Part shown: positions 1 through 8,147 of the stretch, one piece after another
How the letters are laid out: each line of letters opens with the position of its first letter
How positions within the stretch are numbered: position 1 is the stretch's first letter
From: JAFLCM01 sp046154665
Lineage (GTDB): Bacteria; Planctomycetota; Phycisphaerae; Phycisphaerales; UBA1924
Reading direction: 5' to 3'
Length of the DNA: 64,000 bases
Assembly (NCBI GenBank): GCA_046154665.1
Contig: JBJXFG010000106.1
Location: 1-64,000, forward strand
Made by a program: the position numbers and the translations under genes
The notes under the pieces: generated by a model
Databases searched by the model: none
The model's input: the letters and a program-made list of their open reading frames with translations, nothing else
Told to the model about the DNA's origin: nothing

Positions 1-23
1 CACGCCCACATCAGGTGGGCGTG
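1..23. other. hairpin at window edge, possible terminator
   Basis: A 9-bp inverted repeat (cacgcccac / gtgggcgtg, 5-nt loop) lies 33 bp beyond the stop of the first minus-strand gene. A T-tract on the minus strand would fall outside the window, so whether it is a terminator cannot be decided here. It could also be one more of the palindromic repeats seen elsewhere in the window. Confidence 0.35.
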
Positions 24-55
24 CCGCGCGGCGCGATCGCCTTTTCCATCCCTTT

Positions 56-1462
56 TCAGCACGCGGTCCCGAACTTGCCCAGGAACAGCGTGAGGTCTCT
101 GGTGTTCACCACGCCGTCGCAGTTGAGGTCGCAGGCTTGATTGGCCGGGGGCGCGGTCTGTCCGAAGCAGCCCAGCAGGGTGACCAGGTCGGAGGTGTTG
201 ACGGCACCGTCGGTGTTGATGTCGGCGGTGCAGGGTGGCGCGGCTTGGGCGGCGTAAAAGACGTGATCGATCTCCCAATCCACGGTGTCGGGCATCTCGA
301 TGGTGACGGCGGAGACCCCCAGCGGGAAGACGACGCCGACCCAGCGGTCTTCGCCGGTCTCGCCCAAGACCGACGCGTCGCCCGCGTCGAAGGTGAAGAC
401 GCCGAGGTCGTTACCGAACTCGTCGAGTGCGGTGACCTTGACGGGGAGCGGGCCGCCAACGCTGATGCCGTCGAGGTGCAGCCCGACGTCGGTCCAGACG
501 AACGAGAAGTGTGTGGGCAGTGTGCCGAGGGTGGCGGCGTCGAAGGTAAACTGCACTGCCTGCGAGGCCACGTAGAACGAGCCGCCGTTCTGGCCCGAGC
601 CGTCGATGACGCCGTCGTCGGCGTCGACGGAGTCGGTGGTCACGTTGGGCGAGTTGTAGAAGCCGTTGGAGTAGGTGAGGCCGGGCTGCGGTTCGGCGGC
701 GTTCTCGAAGGTGAGGAGGTACGAGTAGTTCCAGGTGATGCCGTTGAAGGGGTTGTCGGCGGCGCTGACATAGGAGAACGGCCCGCGGTAGATGCACGCG
801 CCCGGTGGCGGCTGGATGGTGCCGGTGAAGAACTCGCCGAAAAACTCGTCGTCGTCGACGAAGGATGAACTGGTGACGTCGACGATGGTGGCGGAGTCGA
901 ATGCCTCGGTGGACCAGACGCCGACGAAGGCTTCGACGTCCTCGGGGTTGTTGTAGGTGAACTGCCCGACGGGGTTGATGCCGTTGAACAGGGTGACTTT
1001 GAAGGTGGAGTCGACGGGGGTGCCGCCGAAGGGGGGCATGGTGACGTCCGGCTCCCAGACGATGAATCCCATGGAGTGGACGGGGGCGTTCATGATGACG
1101 AGCATGTTCTCGAAGCCCAGGGCGATGTCGTTTCCGGCGAGGGGGCCGTACCAGTCGTCATCGGGCGGCGGAGGGAGTCCGGCGACGCCGTTGCCCCCGA
1201 TGGCGACGTAGTCGCCGCCGGGCGCAACGCCGAAGGTGATGGAGCCGACGGTGCCGGTGCCGCCGACCACGCCGGGGTCGATAATGAGGCCGATGTTCGG
1301 CAAGGGGCCGGTAGCTGGTCCAGCGCCGGTGTCGGCTTGGAAGGCGGCTTGGTTGTTGTAGACGACCACGGCGGCGTCCGCCGCGGTTCCTGCCAGCAGC
1401 GTCATCAGCAGCGCGACGCACACACGACCACCCCGGCAACCACTCGACGATTGGTGAGCCAT
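56..1462 (-). CDS. secreted dockerin-anchored protein (hypothetical beta-sandwich)
   Basis: Predicted 468-aa exported protein of unknown function. The start at 1462 is chosen because a GAGGAG-like ribosome site lies just upstream and a clean signal peptide follows (hydrophobic ALLMTLLAGTAADA, cleavage expected after ADA). The body is rich in Gly, Asp, Val and Thr, as in PEP-CTERM-type surface beta-sandwich proteins. The last 60 residues hold two EF-hand/dockerin-like loops (ADINTDGAVNTSDLVTLL and CDLNCDGVVNTRDLTLFL) and end FGTAC. This matches the 'GC-type dockerin' tail common in Phycisphaerales. The paired loops suggest calcium binding and surface attachment, but no cohesin partner is present in the window. 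The next gene upstream on the same strand has the same tail, so the pair may be functionally linked. The function of the main domain is unknown. Confidence 0.8.
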   Translation of the reverse strand: MAHQSSSGCRGGRVCVALLMTLLAGTAADAAVVVYNNQAAFQADTGAGPATGPLPNIGLIIDPGVVGGTGTVGSITFGVAPGGDYVAIGGNGVAGLPPPPDDDWYGPLAGNDIALGFENMLVIMNAPVHSMGFIVWEPDVTMPPFGGTPVDSTFKVTLFNGINPVGQFTYNNPEDVEAFVGVWSTEAFDSATIVDVTSSSFVDDDEFFGEFFTGTIQPPPGACIYRGPFSYVSAADNPFNGITWNYSYLLTFENAAEPQPGLTYSNGFYNSPNVTTDSVDADDGVIDGSGQNGGSFYVASQAVQFTFDAATLGTLPTHFSFVWTDVGLHLDGISVGGPLPVKVTALDEFGNDLGVFTFDAGDASVLGETGEDRWVGVVFPLGVSAVTIEMPDTVDWEIDHVFYAAQAAPPCTADINTDGAVNTSDLVTLLGCFGQTAPPANQACDLNCDGVVNTRDLTLFLGKFGTAC

Positions 1463-1555
1463 CTTGATACTCCTCTCGGTTGAACACTGACGCCCGTCAC
1501 TCGGGGCCACGCAGAGAGAGAGCGTGACGCGCCGGCGGCGCGAACGCAAAAGAAA

Positions 1556-1581
1556 AAGTGCCGACGTCAGCGTCGGCACTT
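1556..1581 (-). terminator. intrinsic terminator of the DNRLRE dockerin gene
   Basis: An 11-bp perfect stem (AAGTGCCGACG / CGTCGGCACTT) with a TCAG loop is followed on the minus strand by TTTTTCTTTTG. It lies 43 bp past the stop of the minus-strand gene ending at 1625, as a rho-independent terminator should. Confidence 0.8.
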
Positions 1582-1624
1582 CGATTCTGGCTGATTTCAC
1601 GCTCCGCGTGGGGGATTGGGGGCT

Positions 1625-2518
1625 TTAGCAAGGCACGCCGAAGACGCTCAGGAAGATCACCAGGTCGGCGGTGGTGACGGTCCCGCTGGCGTCGAAGTCG
1701 GCGCCGGTGCCGGGTGGGACGACGCTGCCGAAGGCGCTGAGGAACAGGGTGAGGTCGATGGTGTTGCGCTGTCCGTCGTTGTTGAGATCGCCGACGCAAG
1801 GCGGGGGCGGGACGGTGTAGGTAACGGTGAGCACGGGTCGGAGGGCGGGGTTGGTGTTCTCGCGGCTGGCGTAGCGCTTGGCGTTCTGGCCGGCGCCCTC
1901 GGTGCCGAGAATGAGCCAGCCGTGGTTGGTGGATGCGTCGGCGATCCATCCCTGCACGTCGGCGGCCATGCCGGGGCCGGTCCAGTTGTAGGGGCCGGTG
2001 AACGAGTCAACGACGGCGGAGGCTGAGGCGGTGGGCGCGAAATCGCCGCCGGGGGTGGTCCAGTTGGTGCCGCTGAAGAAGCGGTGGACCCAGGTAGCGT
2101 CACCGGTGGTTGAGAGTTCGCCGCTGCCGCCTGGGTTGGCGAACTCGTCGGGGCCGGAGGACGAGGTGCCCTCGCCCCAACCAGCGAGCACGCGGTGGGC
2201 GGTCTGTATGTTGCCGTCGGAGATGGCGCGGGTGAGGTTCAGCGTCATGGTGGCGCTGACGATGGTGGCGTTGGAGGGGATCGAGGAGACGTCGAACTCG
2301 ATGACGGCGCGGCGCGGTCCGGCGAAGCGGGTTTGGCCGGCGAAGATGTTTGGGCCCAGCGCGTTGCTCAGGCCGCCGCCGGATTCTTCGTAGAGCGTGT
2401 TGTCGAGCACGGAGGTGAGGTTCACGATCGTCGGGGGCAGGACGCTGCCCGCGAAGGCCCCGCCGGAGAACGTCGCCATCGCCGCGATCGCAGTGGCACA
2501 CAGAGTCGTCGTACGCAT
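1625..2518 (-). CDS. DNRLRE-domain secreted protein with dockerin tail
   Basis: A 297-aa exported protein. It starts with a signal peptide (MRTTTLCATAIAAMATFSGGAFA) after an AGAAGAGAGAGACC leader. Residues about 25-235 fit the DNRLRE/CBM96-like beta-sandwich: the motifs are DNTLYEESGG, a FDVSSIPSNATIVSATMTL strand pair, then DVQGWIADASTNHGWLILG and RPVLTVTYT near the end. Such domains occur on polysaccharide-active or cell-surface proteins. The C-terminal 60 residues are two dockerin-like calcium loops (GDLNNDGQRNTIDLTLFL, ADFDASGTVTTADLVIFL) ending FGVPC. It has its own terminator at 1556-1581, so it is probably transcribed separately from the following minus-strand gene. The ligand is unknown. 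Confidence 0.82.
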   Translation of the reverse strand: MRTTTLCATAIAAMATFSGGAFAGSVLPPTIVNLTSVLDNTLYEESGGGLSNALGPNIFAGQTRFAGPRRAVIEFDVSSIPSNATIVSATMTLNLTRAISDGNIQTAHRVLAGWGEGTSSSGPDEFANPGGSGELSTTGDATWVHRFFSGTNWTTPGGDFAPTASASAVVDSFTGPYNWTGPGMAADVQGWIADASTNHGWLILGTEGAGQNAKRYASRENTNPALRPVLTVTYTVPPPPCVGDLNNDGQRNTIDLTLFLSAFGSVVPPGTGADFDASGTVTTADLVIFLSVFGVPC

Positions 2519-2595
2519 GGTCTCTCTCTTCTAAAAGGGGTTTGGGTCCGGCCTTCCTGGCCCCGGGTCGTCTCTGCGCCGTGATTCTAGAGGGC

Positions 2596-3216
2596 TCACG
2601 AGCGGGCCAGCAGCAGCAGGTACTCCACGTTTCCCTTCGTCTTGGAACCCCCGACGATCGGCGAGCGTGTCCGCGCGAGGACCTTCACGCCGAGTTCTGG
2701 CAGAGCGTCCTCGACCAAGCCGAGGACTCGCTGCGAGTCTGCTTCTTCCAGGACACCGCCGCGGCCGCGTGGCAGCTCGACGCCCACACCTTCGGCCTCG
2801 TAGTGCGGCTTGACCAGCGTGACGATGCGTGCGGCTTCGTCAGGGCGCAGCCACCGCAGGGCCGCGGGGACGGCGAGTTTCTGGCGTGTCCATGCGAGAT
2901 CGATGACGACCAGGTCCACCCCGTCGGTTGCTTCGGGGGGGTGGGCGTGGAGCGCGTTGGTGCGTTCCATGACGGTGACGCGCGGATCGTTGCGGAGTCG
3001 CCAGTCGAGGATGCCGTAGCCGGTGTCGAGAGCGTGGACGTGTGCGGCGCCGGCGCGGAGGAGGCAGTCGGTGAAGCCCCCGACGTTGCAGCCGAAGTCG
3101 GCGCAGGCGAGGCCTTGCACGTTGAGTTGGAAGTCGCGGAGAGCGTGGGCGAGTTTCTCGCCGGCGCGGGAGACGAAGGGCCTTTCGGGGCTGGGCGGTG
3201 GCGGCGCGTCGGTCAT
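2596..3216 (-). CDS. TlyA-like (FtsJ-fold) methyltransferase lacking the S4 domain
   Basis: SAM-dependent methyltransferase of about 206 aa with an FtsJ/RrmJ-like Rossmann core. Near the start is RPFVSRAGEKLAHAL, the sequence that begins the catalytic domain of TlyA rRNA 2'-O-methyltransferases. The SAM site is ADFGCNVGGFTDCLL. A K-D-K set of catalytic candidates is visible (EKL, DLAWTRQKL, TLVKPHYEA), and the tail GSKTKGNVEYLLLL is also TlyA-like. TlyA proteins normally carry an N-terminal S4 RNA-binding domain; it is absent here, and no S4 gene is adjacent. A start at 3234 is also possible; neither has a good ribosome site. Probable substrate is rRNA, but the missing RNA-binding domain makes that uncertain. 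Confidence 0.7.
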   Translation of the reverse strand: MTDAPPPPSPERPFVSRAGEKLAHALRDFQLNVQGLACADFGCNVGGFTDCLLRAGAAHVHALDTGYGILDWRLRNDPRVTVMERTNALHAHPPEATDGVDLVVIDLAWTRQKLAVPAALRWLRPDEAARIVTLVKPHYEAEGVGVELPRGRGGVLEEADSQRVLGLVEDALPELGVKVLARTRSPIVGGSKTKGNVEYLLLLARS

Positions 3217-3339
3217 TGCGGCGAACGCTACCATGAGGCACGCCGGTGGCACGGTTGGACCGGCGTGGTGGTGGCGGTGTTCAGGTCCGTGCTTGTCTTG
3301 TGCTCGGCGGTTGTGGCGGTGAGAGTTGAGATGAGGCGG

Positions 3340-3363
3340 CACTGACCCGAGGACGGGTCAGTG
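3340..3363. repeat. palindromic repeat (10-bp stem, family F)
   Basis: CACTGACCCG / CGGGTCAGTG with an AGGA loop lies in the divergent gap between the methyltransferase and moxR. The identical 24-nt palindrome recurs at 33648-33671, so this is a dispersed element rather than a gene-specific operator. Confidence 0.85.
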
Positions 3364-3401
3364 GCACGGGTTGATGATGTTTCTCTTCTGGTTGAGGTTG
3401 C

Positions 3402-4406
<1,005 letters not shown>

Positions 4407-4416
4407 AGAGGAGGAA

Positions 4417-4508
4417 CACGAGCCCCGGGCGTGAGCTCGTGGGTCTTGCCTCGCTGGCCTCTTGGAATCGGTGGCTTAGAACCCGCTCGCTCACGCTCGG
4501 GGCTCGTT
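4417..4508. repeat. inverted pair of family-C repeats
   Basis: Two related 31-nt units face each other: 4417-4447 (core GAGCCCCGGGCGTGAG) and, inverted, 4478-4508 (core CTCACGCTCGGGGCTC), separated by 30 nt. The same inverted pair occurs at 63201-63320. It sits between the stop of moxR and uvrA. Confidence 0.8.
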
Positions 4509-4530
4509 TGGGAGGGATGTCAAGCGCGCC

Positions 4531-4550
4531 GCTGGAAGCCTGCCCCACCG
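4531..4550. repeat. degenerate family-B repeat unit
   Basis: GCTGGAAGCCTGCCCCACCG is identical over 20 nt to part of the palindrome at 45195-45213 inside the pcrA gene and the CCACCG following it. The left arm is decayed here. It lies just upstream of uvrA. Confidence 0.7.
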
Positions 4551-4603
4551 AACGCTAACATCCCCCTCACACGTCGCCGGGATGGCCGTGTTGGAGAGTT
4601 GAT

Positions 4604-7600
4604 GTGCCCACGATGACCCCCCCTACGCAAGGACGCGCTGACGCCGCCATTGAGCCCAAACCCAGCGGGAAGCGCCGGGGCAAGTCTGCGGCGAACGGTG
4701 CCGCCGCGCCGGGTGACGAGGCACCCGCACGAGACGGCGCACTTGGGCTGACCGCCGGTCGCGCCGCGATCCCGGATCGGTCCGAATACAAACGCTTCAT
4801 CCGTGTCCGCGGGGCCCGTGAGCACAACCTCAAGAACCTGCACTGCGATATCCCGCGCGACCGGCTGGTCGTCATCACCGGGCTGTCGGGCAGCGGGAAG
4901 TCTTCGTTGGCGTTTGACACGATTTTCGCCGAGGGGCAGCGGAAGTACATGGAGTCGCTGTCGGCGTACGCGCGGCAGTTTCTGGATCAGTTGAAGAAGC
5001 CCGACATCGACGACATCGAGGGGCTGCCGCCGACGATCGCGATCGAGCAGCGGACCAGCGGTCATAACCCGCGTTCGACGGTGGCGACGAGCACGGAGAT
5101 TTATGACTATCTGCGGCTGCTGTTCGCGCGGTGCGGTCGTCCGACGTGCTGGGCGCCGGTGAAGACGGGCAAGGACGGCACGGTGAAGGAGCGGTGCGGC
5201 AAGCCGATCGCCGCGAGCAGCCCGTCGCAGATCACCGAGGTGGTGAGCGGCTTGCCCGAGGGGACAAAGCTGATGGTGATCGCGCCTGTGGTGCGCGCAA
5301 AGAAGGGCTTTCACAAGGATGTGCTCGAGGGGTTTCTGAAGCAGGGGCTGGTGCGGGCGCGGGTGAACGGGGCGATTATCGACGTGCGCGAGGTCTTGAC
5401 CAAGGGCGGCGAGAACCCTCTTGGGCTGGGGCGGTATGAGAAGCACACCGTCGAGGCGGTGATCGACCGGATCGTGGTCAAGCCGGAGGCGCGGCAGCGT
5501 CTGGCGGAGAGCGTCGAGACGGCGCTGAAGATGGCCGAGGGGGTGGTGATTATTTCGGTGGAAGCCTTGTCGCCATCGGGCCGGAAAGAACACGGCTCGG
5601 AGAGCCGTGCCACCTGGACCGACACCACATACAGCGAGAAGTTTTCGTGCGCCGAGCATCCTGAGTGCGCGCTGGAGGAGTTGGAGCCGCGGTTGTTCTC
5701 GTTCAACTCGCCGTTCGGCGCGTGCAAGGGGTGCGACGGGCTGGGGACGCTGATGGAGTTTGATGAATCGCTGGTGATCCCGAACGACTCGCTGAGTCTT
5801 GAAGAGGGCGCGGTGGTCGCGTGGGCGAAGAACGGGCCGGTGCGGGCGTGGTTCAACCGGCAGTTGCGGAAGTTCTGCAAGGAGTTCAACGTCTCGTTTT
5901 CGCAGCCGGTCAAGACGTTTTCGCCCGAGGCGCTGCGGATCCTGCTGCGTGGGACGAACGGCGACGACAAGGCGAAGACCAAGGCCAAGTTCGAGGGGGT
6001 GATCCCGAACATCACGCACTGGTGGGGGACAACCGAGAACGAGAGCGTGAAGGAGTGGCTGAGCGGGTTCATGAGCACGACGCCTTGCAAGACGTGCTTC
6101 GGCGATCGGCTGCGGATCGAGGCGTTGAGCGTGGCGTTGGAGGGGACCGAGGCGCTGCCGCGCGAGGTGATCGAGGAGCGCGGGCGTCAGGGGCTGTGGA
6201 CGCTGGCCGGCGACAGGGGCGGCGCGAGGCGGTTGAATCTTGCGGACTTCACGAAGCTGAACATCGGGGACGCGCGGCGGATCATCGACGCGCTGACGCT
6301 GAGCGCCGAGCAGCGGCACATCGCCGAGCCGATTCTGCGCGAGGTGAAGTCGCGGCTGGGGTTCCTCGCCAGCGTGGGGCTCGACTACCTCTCGCTGGAC
6401 CGCAAAACGGCGACGCTCAGCGGCGGCGAGGCGCAGCGGATCCGGCTGGCGACGCAGGTGGGCAGCGGGCTGGTGGGCGCGTGCTACGTGCTCGACGAGC
6501 CGACCATCGGGCTGCACCAGCGCGACAACGACCGGCTCATCCGCACGCTGCGGCACCTGACGGATATCGGGAACACGGTGATCGTGGTGGAGCACGACGA
6601 GGACATGATCCGGCACGCGGATCACGTGCTGGACATCGGGCCGGGCCCGGGGGTCCACGGCGGGAGGGTGGTCGCGGAAGGGACGCCGGGGGAGATCGAG
6701 CGGCACGCGGATTCGTTGACGGGGAAGTACCTCAGCGGGCGGATGAAGATCGATGTGCCGGTGAAGCGGCGCGCGGTGAGCGAGAAGCGGGCGATCGTCG
6801 TCAAGGGGGCGGTGGCGAACAACCTCAAATCGATCGACGCGGCGTTCCCGTTGGGCGGCATCGTGTGCGTGACGGGCGTGTCGGGATCGGGGAAGTCGAC
6901 GCTGGTGAACGACATCCTGCTGCTGTCGGCGAAGAAGCAGTTGCTGGGGTCGCGGGTCAAGCCGGGCGAGCACGCGAAGGTGACGGGGTTCAAGGACATC
7001 GACCGGATCATCGAGGTGGACCAGACGCCGATTGGGAGGACGCCGCGGAGCAACCCGGCGACGTACACGGGGTTGTTCGATGACGTTCGGCGCGTGTTTG
7101 CGCAGACGAAGGAGGCGAAGATCCGCGGGTACGAGCCGGGGCGCTTCTCGTTCAATGTGAAGGGCGGCCGGTGCGAGGCGTGCCAGGGGCAGGGGGTGAA
7201 GAAGATCGAGATGCACTTCCTGCCGGATGTGTTCGTCGAGTGCGAGGTGTGCAAGGGGACGCGTTACAACCGCGAGACGCTCGAGGTGACGTATCGGGGC
7301 AAGAGCGTCGCGGATGTGCTGAACCTGACGGTCGAAGACGCGGTGGGTTTTTTCGAGAACCACCCGAAGATCGCCAAGTTTGTGAAGTGTCTGCACGATG
7401 TGGGGCTGGATTACATCACGCTGGGGCAACCGAGCACGCAGCTTTCGGGGGGCGAGGCGCAGCGGATCAAGCTGGCCACCGAACTGGGCCAGGTCGCCGC
7501 GATCGATGGCATAGGCAGCGGCGGGCGGACGCTCTACATCCTCGACGAACCGACGACGGGGCTGCACTTCGAGGACGTGCGGAAACTTGTGGGCGTGCTG

Positions 7601-7810
7601 AACCGGCTCGCCGACGCGGGCAATACGCTGATTGTCATCGAGCACAATCTCGATGTGATCAAAACGGCGGACTGGCTGATCGACCTGGGCCCCGAGGGCG
7701 GGCAGGGCGGCGGGACGATCGTGGCGACCGGGACGCCGGAGCAGGTGGCGAAGTGCAAGGGGAGTTTTACCGGGCGGTATCTGGCACCGCTTCTTGGCAT
7801 GGCGGGTTGA
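4604..7810 (+). CDS. uvrA: excinuclease ABC subunit UvrA
   Basis: DNA damage-recognition ATPase of nucleotide excision repair, 1068 aa (family about 940-1000). The N-terminal 60 residues are a basic, Ala/Pro-rich extension with no family counterpart; a start at 4613 is equally possible. The first ABC domain has Walker A GLSGSGKSS at about 93-101 and the signature LSGGEAQRIRLAT near 605. The second has GVSGSGKST near 760 and LSGGEAQRIKLAT near 947. Zinc-finger cysteines are visible in CKGCDGLG and in CEACQGQG...CEVCKGTRYN. Residues about 325-345 (SGRKEHGSESRATW...) have no equivalent in the family and coincide with a palindromic repeat at 5591-5609, so they look like an in-frame insertion just before the YSEKFSC strand. 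Confidence 0.97.
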   Translation: MPTMTPPTQGRADAAIEPKPSGKRRGKSAANGAAAPGDEAPARDGALGLTAGRAAIPDRSEYKRFIRVRGAREHNLKNLHCDIPRDRLVVITGLSGSGKSSLAFDTIFAEGQRKYMESLSAYARQFLDQLKKPDIDDIEGLPPTIAIEQRTSGHNPRSTVATSTEIYDYLRLLFARCGRPTCWAPVKTGKDGTVKERCGKPIAASSPSQITEVVSGLPEGTKLMVIAPVVRAKKGFHKDVLEGFLKQGLVRARVNGAIIDVREVLTKGGENPLGLGRYEKHTVEAVIDRIVVKPEARQRLAESVETALKMAEGVVIISVEALSPSGRKEHGSESRATWTDTTYSEKFSCAEHPECALEELEPRLFSFNSPFGACKGCDGLGTLMEFDESLVIPNDSLSLEEGAVVAWAKNGPVRAWFNRQLRKFCKEFNVSFSQPVKTFSPEALRILLRGTNGDDKAKTKAKFEGVIPNITHWWGTTENESVKEWLSGFMSTTPCKTCFGDRLRIEALSVALEGTEALPREVIEERGRQGLWTLAGDRGGARRLNLADFTKLNIGDARRIIDALTLSAEQRHIAEPILREVKSRLGFLASVGLDYLSLDRKTATLSGGEAQRIRLATQVGSGLVGACYVLDEPTIGLHQRDNDRLIRTLRHLTDIGNTVIVVEHDEDMIRHADHVLDIGPGPGVHGGRVVAEGTPGEIERHADSLTGKYLSGRMKIDVPVKRRAVSEKRAIVVKGAVANNLKSIDAAFPLGGIVCVTGVSGSGKSTLVNDILLLSAKKQLLGSRVKPGEHAKVTGFKDIDRIIEVDQTPIGRTPRSNPATYTGLFDDVRRVFAQTKEAKIRGYEPGRFSFNVKGGRCEACQGQGVKKIEMHFLPDVFVECEVCKGTRYNRETLEVTYRGKSVADVLNLTVEDAVGFFENHPKIAKFVKCLHDVGLDYITLGQPSTQLSGGEAQRIKLATELGQVAAIDGIGSGGRTLYILDEPTTGLHFEDVRKLVGVLNRLADAGNTLIVIEHNLDVIKTADWLIDLGPEGGQGGGTIVATGTPEQVAKCKGSFTGRYLAPLLGMAG
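5591..5609. repeat. family-A palindrome inserted within uvrA
   Basis: CACGGCTC-GGA-GAGCCGTG, an 8-bp stem with a GGA loop, followed by CCACC. The core CGGCTCGGAGAGCCG is shared with the purA copies at 36836-36899 and, with one change, the pcrA copy at 45935-45959. It is translated as part of a short non-conserved insertion in UvrA. Confidence 0.85.
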
Positions 7811-8147
7811 CGCTCCCCTCCCGCAGCGCCCCGCTGCTTCGGTCTCGGTCTTGGGCGCCGGAAGTGCATGTTCTCAGAGCGGCATCGGAGAAGCACTGAA
7901 ATCGTTGAGGAGCCGAGTTCAGCGGCGCTGGCCGACATCGGTGATCCGAGGGCGACGCATTTCCTACTTGTGGCAAGGGGTCTGCTCACGCTTACCCGGA
8001 ATCCCGGCCCCGCATGTCCCAACAACTTCAGCCCGCGACAACTCGCGGGTACACTGTCTTTCCCAAGCGCCGGTCGCCCGGTGCCAGCCCGGCTTTTCCG
8101 CCTTCACGAAGCAGGCGATGAGCCGGAGTCCCACATCTGGAGCTGCC
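7811..8147. other. 337-bp gap between uvrA and the tricorn-like gene
   Basis: No convincing gene. The frame of the downstream gene is open backwards through most of the gap, but the translated text is low-complexity and has no signal or domain. A weak promoter-like pair is visible (TTCAGC, 17 bp, TACACT, about 8027-8055) overlapping a CCCGCG/CGCGGG hairpin. I cannot support it further. Confidence 0.35.

Noticed and set aside
4520..7645. Very long open frame (1041 codons) on the minus strand opposite uvrA
   Set aside because: Its product is Arg/Pro/His-rich with no domain, and it lies exactly antiphase to a well-conserved gene; a codon-bias shadow.
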